From positions 310,001 to 374,000 of the forward strand of contig NZ_CP040273.1 in NCBI RefSeq assembly GCF_013393905.1: a stretch of DNA of 64,000 nt, in the 5' to 3' direction. The DNA comes from Nostoc sp. C052 (GTDB taxonomy: Bacteria > Cyanobacteriota > Cyanobacteriia > Cyanobacteriales > Nostocaceae). Made by a program: the position numbers and the translations under genes. The notes beneath the pieces were generated by a model. It saw nothing but the letters and a program-made list of their open reading frames with translations. It was not told the origin of the DNA and did no database searches. This document shows, piece by piece, positions 44,318 through 53,400 of the stretch (its first letter is position 1; the number at the start of each line of letters is the position of its first letter).

Positions 44318-44995
44318 ATGAAACAATCTGACTTATTAGCATCTATAGGGATTGTGATATCTTTGGTTAGTTTTTTTGTATCAGCAATAGTTGCATACTA
44401 TACTTATTTTAGACCAGCAGACCCAAAAATGCTAGTTGGAAAGAACTTACTGTTTTTTCCCAGCTATTTTTCTGATGCTAAAGGCAATAAAGTATTTGGA
44501 GGTATTTCATTTTTTTTACCTATAACTTTCTATAATTGGAGATCAAAAGGAACTTCAATAACCCAAATACGGTTAGCTATCGGTCGTAAAGATAACCCTA
44601 AAAAATATTTTGATATGGTAGCTGCTACTTTTATAACTTATATAGATGATAAGGCACAAAATAGTGAAGTAGCTCAACCAATCCCGCTTCCTAGTCAATC
44701 AACAGTCAGCAAATTTATTAGATTTGATTGGAATCCTTTTGGAGAAAAATTTGAGATCAAAGCAGGAGAATATGAATTAATAGTTCTTGCTTGGGTAGGA
44801 GATGATAAAGAAAAAGCGAAATTAACAGAAAATTTCCCTTTTTTTATTAACGACTTAGAAGCTGAAACTTATAACCAAGCTTTATCAAATAATACTCCTA
44901 TCAACCCGGTCTGTGTAATCCTTGATAACAGTTCAAATTTTCAGAATGTTTGGACAAAAGACAATTTAAAAGCGACTTATGGAATAATGAATTAA
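44318..44995 (+). CDS. membrane-anchored hypothetical protein
   Basis: 225 residues. One N-terminal membrane helix (SIGIVISLVSFFVSAIVAYY, about 10-29), then a soluble domain of mixed strands with no recognised motif (FFLPITFYNWRSKGTS, ELIVLAWVGDD). First gene after the break in the helicase. AT-rich compared with the helicase gene. Could be the first member of the island or a stray acquisition. Confidence 0.55.
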   Translation: MKQSDLLASIGIVISLVSFFVSAIVAYYTYFRPADPKMLVGKNLLFFPSYFSDAKGNKVFGGISFFLPITFYNWRSKGTSITQIRLAIGRKDNPKKYFDMVAATFITYIDDKAQNSEVAQPIPLPSQSTVSKFIRFDWNPFGEKFEIKAGEYELIVLAWVGDDKEKAKLTENFPFFINDLEAETYNQALSNNTPINPVCVILDNSSNFQNVWTKDNLKATYGIMN

Positions 44996-45126
44996 AATAA
45001 CCATAATAGCATCAAATTTATATCAATTTAAATAGTCAAATCTTTATAAAGATATATTTGATCTAAAGATTTTATCTTATTTTAATTTATATCACTATAT
45101 CCATAAAAGTTAGAGAGCAAAAACTC

Positions 45127-45519
45127 ATGTCTAAAGAACATCCAAAATACAGTAATTTTAATTTATCAAATGCCCAGTTCGCAGGTGGACTAGTCAACGC
45201 CGACACGGTAAATGCAGGACAAATCGGCGGCAACATCACCAACTATAACCCCGAACAAAAGCAAAATCTCGCCCAAGCCGCCGCCGATATTCAGCAACTT
45301 CTCAACCAATTAAGCCAGACAAACCCCACGACTACCACATTGGAGAAGATGAGCGTTGTGGCTAAGGCAGTCGATGAGATTGAGCGTAACCCGACACTGA
45401 AAGCAAAAGTAATTGGTGCGTTGAAGGCTGGGGGAACAGGAGCATTGAAGGAATTAATCGATAATCCTTTGATTAATATACTGCTGGCATCGATAGAAGG
45501 GTGGCAGGAGGTGGAGTAG
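45127..45519 (+). CDS. tagged small helical protein of the conflict island
   Basis: 130 residues. Residues 10-41 are the shared tag: NAQFAGGLVNADTVNAGQ and IGGNITNYN. The rest is a helical domain (AQAAADIQQLLNQLSQTNP, then KVIGALKAGGTGALKELID) recognisable from cyanobacterial pentapeptide and NACHT neighbourhoods; I do not know a formal name. The N-terminal tag is like those in the NACHT and AAA proteins downstream and the C-terminus of the pentapeptide protein, so these proteins may recognise one another through tag stacking. GC content is higher than in its neighbour at 44318. Confidence 0.7.
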   Translation: MSKEHPKYSNFNLSNAQFAGGLVNADTVNAGQIGGNITNYNPEQKQNLAQAAADIQQLLNQLSQTNPTTTTLEKMSVVAKAVDEIERNPTLKAKVIGALKAGGTGALKELIDNPLINILLASIEGWQEVE

Positions 45520-45557
45520 TTCGCTGGCTAAAGATAAAGTATAGGGGTTAGCTAAAG

Positions 45558-46889
45558 ATGGCGAATGAAGAGCATTTAACAATACTTAGGCAAGGAGTTA
45601 AGGTTTGGAATGAGTGGAGACAAAAAAATAGTGAAGTTGCCCCAGACCTGACAGATATTAATCTAAGCGGTGCTTTCCTTATAGGAATTGATTTTAGTAA
45701 CTCTAACCTTAGCAGAGCAAATCTAAGTCATGCTGTACTAGTATATGCTAACTTGAGTGCTGCTATTTTCAGGAAATCCAACCTGAGTAATATTAATTTA
45801 TCTAGAGCTAACTTAGAAGGCGCTGATCTAGATAATGCTAATCTTGATGAAGCTTTCCTTCAAAACGCTTACCTTAAAAGAGTAAATTTTAGCGGTGCTA
45901 GTTTAAAAAATAGCATTTTGAAAAAGTCTGTTATTTCTAACGCTATTTTTTGCGGAGCGGATCTTACACTGGCTGATCTAAGTGAGACAGAAATTTGTAA
46001 TGCTAACTTTGCTGGCTTAGAAATTAGTGGAAATATTGTCAATTGTGACTTAAGTGGAACAAATTTGACAATGGCTAACTTAAGCAATGCTTATCTTTAC
46101 CGTAGCAACTTTTCTAAAGCTAACCTTACCAAAGCCAACCTTACAAAAGCATTCTTTGTAGATGCTGTACTTTGGAAAGCTAACTTTACTGAAGCTTTGT
46201 TGTGTGAAACCAATCTGAAAACAACCAAAGCTATATCTGCTAATTTCAATAATGCAACACTAACTGGGGCGTGTATAGAAGATTGGATCATTAATTCTAT
46301 TACAAGCTTTGAAGGGGTAAATTGTGAGTATGTTTACCTTGAAGAGTACCAAAAAGAACGCCGCCCCAGCAGTGGTAACTTTGCTCCTGGAGAATTCACC
46401 AAACTGTTCCAAAAATCCCTAGAAACAGTTGACCTAATCTTCCGTAACGGCATCGACTGGGACGCTTTCGCCTATTCCTTCAAAAAATTAGAAGTCGAAA
46501 ACCAAGGCGCTCAACTAGATGTCCAAAGCATTGAGAAGAAAGGCGATGGCATTCTTGTAGTCCGAGTAGCAGTTGCCCCTGATGCAGATAAAGCGAAAAT
46601 CCACAGCGATTTCATGCAGGGCTATGAATTTGCAGCTAAGGCATTAGAGGCGCAGTACCAAGCAAGACTTGAGGATAAGGATACCCTTATTTCCAAACAG
46701 GAAGCACAAATTAACCGCCTATTTGACATAGTGGAACAACAAGGGTCAGTTCAAAAAGCATTGGTAGAAAATCCGAGGAAAGTTTCTAACTACAATATGC
46801 AAAATCCGCAGTTTGCAAGTGGCATAGTGGATGCTAACAATGTTAATACAGACCAGATAGGTGGTAACATTCAGAACAACGACGCTTAA
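45558..46889 (+). CDS. pentapeptide-repeat protein with C-terminal tag
   Basis: 443 residues. Residues about 35-235 are A(N/D)LxX pentapeptide repeats (ANLSHAVLVYANLSAAI etc.), a right-handed beta-helix. Residues about 265-345 are a domain known from cyanobacterial pentapeptide proteins (SGNFAPGEFTKLFQKSLET, KGDGILVVRVAVAPDADK), then a coiled coil. The last 32 residues are the shared tag (NPQFASGIVDANNVNTDQ, IGGNIQNN). In amyloid-signalling systems the effector carries the tag at its C-terminus and the NLR-like sensor at its N-terminus; this gene and the next fit that pattern. It is 38 bp after the small helical protein and 19 bp before the NACHT gene start. Confidence 0.78.
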   Translation: MANEEHLTILRQGVKVWNEWRQKNSEVAPDLTDINLSGAFLIGIDFSNSNLSRANLSHAVLVYANLSAAIFRKSNLSNINLSRANLEGADLDNANLDEAFLQNAYLKRVNFSGASLKNSILKKSVISNAIFCGADLTLADLSETEICNANFAGLEISGNIVNCDLSGTNLTMANLSNAYLYRSNFSKANLTKANLTKAFFVDAVLWKANFTEALLCETNLKTTKAISANFNNATLTGACIEDWIINSITSFEGVNCEYVYLEEYQKERRPSSGNFAPGEFTKLFQKSLETVDLIFRNGIDWDAFAYSFKKLEVENQGAQLDVQSIEKKGDGILVVRVAVAPDADKAKIHSDFMQGYEFAAKALEAQYQARLEDKDTLISKQEAQINRLFDIVEQQGSVQKALVENPRKVSNYNMQNPQFASGIVDANNVNTDQIGGNIQNNDA

Positions 46890-46908
46890 GAACGCTCAAG
46901 TCAAACCC

Positions 46909-48942
46909 ATGCCGGATTCAGAAGACCCAAAGCAAGTCTCCAGTAATGACTTACGCAATTCACAGTTTGGCGGTGGTTTGATTAATGCTGAGACAGTGAA
47001 TGCTGGACGAGTTGGCGGAGATATTTGGAATATCTTCTTGGGACAGCCAACAGTAACACCAGTAGGCAATCCTGCTAGACCAAAGAATGAGCGTTTACTA
47101 CTAGCCACAGTCAAACAAGAAGTTACAGCGCGGTTAAGCCAGTCTCTACATAATACTCTACTGATTAATTTAGGAAAGGAGTTACAACCGCAACAAGTAA
47201 AGCGACCTTGGGATACAGAAATAAAAATTGGTTTAAAGCCTCCTGAAGTTCTCTCAGATAGCACAACAATTTTAGATATTTTTGATTCTCAAGAAATAGC
47301 AGGTAAACTTTTAATCCTGGGTAATCCAGGTTCTGGGAAAACAACGACACAATTAGAACTAGCACAAGCTTTAATTCAACGAGCAGAAGAACAGCCTGAT
47401 TATCCTGTTCCAGTTTTATTTAATTTATCCTCTTGGAAAGATAACCGCCAACCTTTAACTGATTGGTTACTGACGGAACTTAAATTGAAATACGGTGTCT
47501 CAACCAAACTTGGTAAACAGTGGGTAGAAAACCATCAGCTATTACTCTTTCTAGATGCTCTCGATGAACTAAAACCACAGCGTCAAGAAATCTGTGTTCA
47601 AAGAATTAATCAGCTTTTACTAAGCCAAGAGCGTCCATCTTATATGGTTATATGTAGTAGAAGTGAAGAATACAATAATTACTCTACTCAGGTTCAACTC
47701 AATGGTGCTGTTTGTTTACAGCCTTTTAATAATAACCAAATTTATAATTACCTTTTTAGTATTAAGCGAATAGACTTATGGGCAATTATTAGCAACGACT
47801 CCGATTTACTAGAGCTAGTTCAAACACCTTTTTTATTAAGCATTACTGTACTAGCTATGGAAGAAATATCTATTGAAAAATGGCAGTGTCTTTTAAGTAC
47901 AGAAGCACGCCTAGAATATTTACTAAATACCTATGTATCAAGGATGTTAGAACGTGAAGTTAAAATTAAAACATACGCAAGGTGGAGCTTTACAAACAAA
48001 GAACAAACTATATTTTGGCTCCATTGGCTAGCTCAACAGCTTAAAAAAGATTCAAAAACTGAGTTATTAATTGAACAAATACAACCATATTGGTTAGTTA
48101 ACAAAAACAGTATAAATATATACAAACTTATATTTGGATTAATATTTGGATTAATTGCCGGATTAAGTGGAGTTCCACTATTTGGACTGATTGGAGGAGT
48201 AGTTGGGATTCCACTTTGGGGAGTCACGAGAGTACTAATATTGGAAATATTTTTTAATTCTATTTATATACGTAATTTGCAAGAAATTACACTTATAGAA
48301 AATATCGCTTGGTTTAATTTCAATTATGAATTGCTAAATTTGATTTTATTTTTTGGGCTAGTTTTTGGGCTAGTTGGAGCATTGGCTGGAGGAATGCTTG
48401 CAGGATTAATTTTAGGAGTAGTTGGAGGACTAGGGGGAAAGCTCATTGGACTAATTACAGGACTAATTACAGGGCTGATCATTGGGTTGATTATTGGGGT
48501 AATAGGAGGATTGGTTTTTGGCTTGGTTTTAGGATTAGTTTTGGGGTTGTTTTTTGGACTAGTTTTTGGTCTTGCTGGAGAGCAGTCTGGTTCGTTTATA
48601 GAAACAAAATTAATTCCTAATCAAGGCATTTGGAAATCTAGTGTCAATGCTGTTTTATTAACCCTATTATTTGGGGTAATTGGATGGCTAATTTTTGGAC
48701 TGCATAGAGGGGTAATGTTTGGGGTAATTACAGGACTATTCTGTGGTGAAGCCTGTATCCAACACTTCTCTTTACGTCTCGTTCTGTACTTCAACGGCTA
48801 CATCCCCTGGAACTACGCTCGTTTTCTCGACTACTGCACCGAGCGTATGTTACTCCAGCGTGTCGGCGGCCGCTACCGCTTCATCCACAAACTGCTGCAA
48901 GACCACTTCGCCCAAACCGAGTTTAGGCGTGATTCAAGGTAA
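46909..48942 (+). CDS. tagged NACHT NTPase with polytopic Gly-rich membrane domain
   Basis: 677 residues from MPDSEDPKQV, chosen because the AAA gene at 49092 starts with the same words. Tag at residues 13-42 (LRNSQFGGGLINAETVNAG, RVGGDIWNI). NACHT domain: LILGNPGSGKTTT Walker A (135-147), LLLFLDALDELK Walker B (211-222), and a VCSRSEEY-type sensor segment. About residues 400-610 are a long series of hydrophobic Gly-rich helices (GLIFGLIAGLSGV, GLITGLITGLIIGLIIG). The C-terminus is LLQRVGGRYRFIHKLLQDHF. A ligand-gated membrane pore is a reasonable guess for the output. Confidence 0.8.
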   Translation: MPDSEDPKQVSSNDLRNSQFGGGLINAETVNAGRVGGDIWNIFLGQPTVTPVGNPARPKNERLLLATVKQEVTARLSQSLHNTLLINLGKELQPQQVKRPWDTEIKIGLKPPEVLSDSTTILDIFDSQEIAGKLLILGNPGSGKTTTQLELAQALIQRAEEQPDYPVPVLFNLSSWKDNRQPLTDWLLTELKLKYGVSTKLGKQWVENHQLLLFLDALDELKPQRQEICVQRINQLLLSQERPSYMVICSRSEEYNNYSTQVQLNGAVCLQPFNNNQIYNYLFSIKRIDLWAIISNDSDLLELVQTPFLLSITVLAMEEISIEKWQCLLSTEARLEYLLNTYVSRMLEREVKIKTYARWSFTNKEQTIFWLHWLAQQLKKDSKTELLIEQIQPYWLVNKNSINIYKLIFGLIFGLIAGLSGVPLFGLIGGVVGIPLWGVTRVLILEIFFNSIYIRNLQEITLIENIAWFNFNYELLNLILFFGLVFGLVGALAGGMLAGLILGVVGGLGGKLIGLITGLITGLIIGLIIGVIGGLVFGLVLGLVLGLFFGLVFGLAGEQSGSFIETKLIPNQGIWKSSVNAVLLTLLFGVIGWLIFGLHRGVMFGVITGLFCGEACIQHFSLRLVLYFNGYIPWNYARFLDYCTERMLLQRVGGRYRFIHKLLQDHFAQTEFRRDSR

Positions 48943-49007
48943 TTGTTGGTCTGTACAATTGAGTATCAGATAAAAGCAAAGCAAGCGATCACAAGTCATA
49001 AACAGCT

Positions 49008-49073
49008 AGCACGGTCAACGTCAACGTTAACTCAGAACGAATAGGTGGTAATATTCACAACAATAACGCTTAA
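49008..49073 (+). pseudogene. orphan C-terminal tag of a deleted gene
   Basis: An in-frame stretch encodes STVNVNVNSERIGGNIHNNN and a stop, the same ending as the pentapeptide protein's tag (IGGNIQNN). No start or body precedes it. It sits directly upstream of the AAA gene, just as the pentapeptide C-terminus sits before the NACHT gene. Confidence 0.7.
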
Positions 49074-49091
49074 ACCTGCCCAAACCGACCC

Positions 49092-50492
49092 ATGCCCGAC
49101 TCACAAGACCCAAAGCAAGTCAGCAACGACTTACGCAATTCCCAGTTTGGCGGCGGGTTAATCAACGCTGGCACAGTGAATGCTGGGCAAATTGGCGGCG
49201 ACATCTACAACATTCACTTTGGGCAGCAGACTGTAGCATCAGGTAATTCAGTCCAATCACAGAATCAACGCCAGCGATCGCAGTCCGAAAGAGACTCACT
49301 CGAAAAAGCTTACACTCTTCAAAGCCAGAAAGTTGCAAATCTACGAACAGCATTGGTTATTGAAACAGATGTATCCCGCAAGTTTCAATACGAAAACCAG
49401 CTTGAGTCAGAGGAGCGCACACTCTATGAGCTTGGTGACAAGTTGGATGCAATTGAACAACAGTTGCAAGCGGCTGAGAACTCTGGACTAGGGGCAGACA
49501 CAAGTATATATATTGAAAGACCACCAATTGAAGACAAATGCTATAAAGCAATTGTGCAACCAGGGGCATTGATTCGTCTTAAAGCCCCGCAGAGAATGGG
49601 TAAAACATTACTGTTGGAAAAAACCCTAGACTATGCAAGACAACAAGGTTATCAAACTGCAAAATTAGATTTACAACTGGCTGATATAGATGTTCTGGCT
49701 AACTTAAAAACATTTCTGCAATGGTTATGTGTTGATGTTGCTGACAGTCTGGAGCTAGAACCCCAACTAGAAAAACAATGGCAAGAGGTTTTTGGGCTGA
49801 ATAAAAACTGTACCCGTTATTTTCAAAAATATTTATTATCCCTTACTGATACTCCCTTAGTTTTAGCTATAGATAACTTTGAGAGACTGTTTGAATATCC
49901 AGAGATTTTCCCTCAATTCTGCTTGTTACTGCGGGGATGGTATGAGGCAGCGAAACAAGGAGACAAGATTGGTAATATCTGGAAGAAGCTGCGGTTAGTA
50001 GTAGTTCATTCCACTGAATCTTATCCTTCATTGGACAGTAATCACTCCCCGTTTAATGTGGGATTGGCGATTGACTTACCCGAATTTAATTTGCAACAAA
50101 TAACAGACCTCGCCAAACAGCAAGATTTAGGATTACTGAAAGAACAAGATTTGGCTCAGTTGATGGGGTTAGTTGGGGGGCATCCTTACTTGGTACAATC
50201 CGCAATCGCCCATCTCAAAAGCCAGCAAGTGACCTTAGAAGAACTCTTGAAACTTGCGCCAACAGAGCAAGGAATCTTTAGTGACCACTTGCGGCAACAA
50301 CTGTGGCATTTACAACATAATCCCCAGCTTGAGATAGGGTATAAAAAAATAGTAATGACGAATGCACCTGTGAGGTTAGAGACTGAAGTTGCGTTTAAGT
50401 TGCATAGCTTGGGATTAGTAAAACTTGTTAGTAATGATTGCGTTCCTGGTTGTGATTTGTATCGTCAGTATTTCTCAACTCGTTTGGAGTAG
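49092..50492 (+). CDS. tagged AAA_35-type ATPase
   Basis: 466 residues. Tag at residues 12-41 (LRNSQFGGGLINAGTVNAG, QIGGDIYNIHFG), then a charged coiled coil (about 65-130), then an AAA-like domain: ERPPIEDKCYKAIVQPGA, LKAPQRMGKTLLLEKTL Walker A (near 165), TPLVLAIDNFERLFE Walker B (near 255), and VGGHPYLVQSAIAHL near the end. In cyanobacteria this ATPase class is often tied to WD40, TPR or caspase-like modules. The next gene, 7 bp downstream, has the same ATPase type plus WD40 and TPR, so the two are probably one transcription unit. Confidence 0.8.
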   Translation: MPDSQDPKQVSNDLRNSQFGGGLINAGTVNAGQIGGDIYNIHFGQQTVASGNSVQSQNQRQRSQSERDSLEKAYTLQSQKVANLRTALVIETDVSRKFQYENQLESEERTLYELGDKLDAIEQQLQAAENSGLGADTSIYIERPPIEDKCYKAIVQPGALIRLKAPQRMGKTLLLEKTLDYARQQGYQTAKLDLQLADIDVLANLKTFLQWLCVDVADSLELEPQLEKQWQEVFGLNKNCTRYFQKYLLSLTDTPLVLAIDNFERLFEYPEIFPQFCLLLRGWYEAAKQGDKIGNIWKKLRLVVVHSTESYPSLDSNHSPFNVGLAIDLPEFNLQQITDLAKQQDLGLLKEQDLAQLMGLVGGHPYLVQSAIAHLKSQQVTLEELLKLAPTEQGIFSDHLRQQLWHLQHNPQLEIGYKKIVMTNAPVRLETEVAFKLHSLGLVKLVSNDCVPGCDLYRQYFSTRLE

Positions 50493-50499
50493 GTAAATC

Positions 50500-53400
50500 G
50501 TGGTTGACCAATACATATTCTCTGGAAGTCTACCTGAAAATGCCAGCACCTACGTCATACGAGAAGCTGATTCACAGTTATATGAAGGACTGAAAGCGGG
50601 GAAGTTTTGTTACGTACTGAATTCCAGACAGAGTGGAAAATCCAGCTTGCGTGTGCGAACCATGCAGCGATTGAGAGATGATGGCGTACAATGTGCAGCC
50701 GTTGACCTTTCTGCTGGAGGTATTCAGAATGTACCTCCTGAACAATGGTATGCAGATTTAATTGACACACTCATTGACAGTTTTGGATTAGATTTAGACT
50801 TTGGCGATTGGTGGGAGGCGAATCAGTTAAATTCGCTAGTTACAAGATTTCGCAAGTTTTTGGAAGAAGTATTACTTGTTGAAGTTCAAGAGAGTATCGT
50901 TATTTTTATTGATGAAATCGATAGCGTACTCAGCTTGAATTTTCCCGCAGATGACTTTTTTGCATTGATTCGTGCTTGTTATAACAAGCGTGTTGATAAT
51001 CCCCAATACAATCGCCTCACATTTTGTTTACTGGGAGTGGCATCACCAACAAGTCTAATACAAGATAAACAGTGTACACCATTTAATATTGGTCAGGCAA
51101 TCTCTCTTAAGGGTTTCCAACTACATGAAGTTAAACCTTTAGAGAAGGGTTTGTATGGTAAATTCAGTAATCCCCAGGCCATAATACAGGAGATTTTACA
51201 ATGGACTGGTGGGCAACCATTTCTGACTCAAAAGTTATGTAAAATTTTTTTGGAATACGTAGACACGAAAAATTTCCCATCTCCTGAAAATATCGAATTA
51301 ATCTCAGTCGCCCATCCCCAGTCCTTAATCCCTGAATTAGTTCGCTGGTTTATAATTGAAAACTGGGAATCTCAAGATGAGCCAGAACATTTAAGAACGA
51401 TCCGAGATCGCCTTTTGTATAACGGTCTATCTATGAGTAAACTTTTGGGACTATACCAGCAAATTTTACAAAAAGGAGAAATCCTTATTGATAATAGTTA
51501 CGAACAAACACAATTGCAACTATCAGGATTAGTTGTTAAACAGCAAGGTAGTTTGAGAGTTTACAATCGCATTTATGAGTTAGTGTTTGATTCCGTTTGG
51601 GTAGGAAAAGCCTTAGCAGATTTGCGTCCTTATAGTGAAGCAATTACTGCTTGGTTAAATTCAAATTATCAAGATGAATCACGTTTATTGCGGGGACAAG
51701 CATTACAAGATGCTCAAATTTGGGCGGCAGATAAAAATTTGAGCGATGCAGATTATCATTTTTTAAACGCTAGTCTGGACTTTGATAGGCGAGAAGCACA
51801 AACAGCTTTAGCAGCAGAAAAAGAAGCAAGTCAGATATTAACTAAGGCGAATCAAAAAGCTAAACGCACAATTAAAAGAGGTGTTGCTGGATTCATTTTA
51901 ATCTCAGTTGGAGCAGTATCCGTAATAACTTGGGCAAGTACAAATCTGCAAAAAGCCCAAAAAGATTTGAAAGAAACGCAGACTGTTACCAGAATAGAAC
52001 GAGAGGGAAAGAACGTTGGACAACAGTTTAAATTCTCGCAACTAGATACCTTAGTTTCCACTATGCGAGCAGCACAAGAATTAAAAGATATTGTTAGTGA
52101 TGGTCGTCCTCTAGAGAATTACCCGACTACTACCCCAATCTTATCCTTGCAAACAATCTTAGATCGCATTCAGGAAAAGAATCGGATTGAAGATGAGAAT
52201 GGGAATTTCCAAGATGCTCAGTTCAGTCCCGATGGCAAACTCTTGGCAACTGCTGGAGGTGATAACAAAGTAATATTGCGGAATTTGCAAGGACAGCAAA
52301 TAGTTACATTTTCAGCTGACCACAAGATTGAATACCTTCAGTTTAGCCCCGATAGCAAACTATTAGCTACTGTAGGAGATTATAGATATGATGGCAAAAT
52401 CCGTCTCTGGAACCTGCAAGGGCAAAAGGTAGCTGAATTTTCACTTAACGGTAGAAGTTTTTCTAGTCTCAGCTTTAGTCCCGATCAAAAACTGCTAGCT
52501 ATTACCGATTATGACAATAATTTTGGTAGTTCTAAAAACAAGATGCGATTATGGAATATCCAGAGACAGCAAGTTGCGTCATTTCCTGTTACTAATGTTA
52601 ATAATGTCAGCTTTAGTCCCGATGGTAAGCTGTTAGCTATTGTTGAAGGTGAAGCATATAACAATACTAGAAGAGTACGCCTATCGGATCTGCAAGGAAA
52701 ACAGGTTGCTACGTTTTCCACTGGTGATGTCGAAGAAGTGAATTTTAGTCCCGACAGTAAATTACTAGCAATTGAAGAACGTGAAGATTCTCTAAAAAGA
52801 AAAGTACGTCTATGGAACTTGCAAGGAAAACATGGTGATGATTTTAAATCACTAAGATTTAGTCATAATGGCAAATTTTTAGCAACCATTAGTGCTGACA
52901 ATAAAGTAAATTTATACTCTTCTAAAAATCAGCTTATAGCTTCCTTTCAAACTGATGAAGTTGATGAGATTAAATTTAGCCCTGATAGTAATAATCTAGC
53001 TATACTTAAAAAGTATGGATACAGTCAAAAACTACAGTTGTGGAACATACCAAAACAGCAAATTACTACATTGCCTGCAAGCAATCCTTTTCGGATATTT
53101 TTTAGTGATGACAGCAAGTTTTTGGCTGTTCATGAAGGTATTACAGCTACGGCTGATGATGCGAGAAATGGAAAATTACGTCTGTGGAACTTTGAAGGAC
53201 AAGAGATAATTGAAATTCCTGCTGTTCCCAATATTAAAGATATTAAAATTAGTCCAGATGGCAAGCAGCTTACTGTTGTTAAAGACAATAAAATTTATTT
53301 ATGGAATCTTTATAAACAGCAAATTGCAAAATTTCCCTCTAGCATTATCGAACATCTAACTTTTAGTGATGATGGCAAGCTATTTACTACTAAAGAAGGA

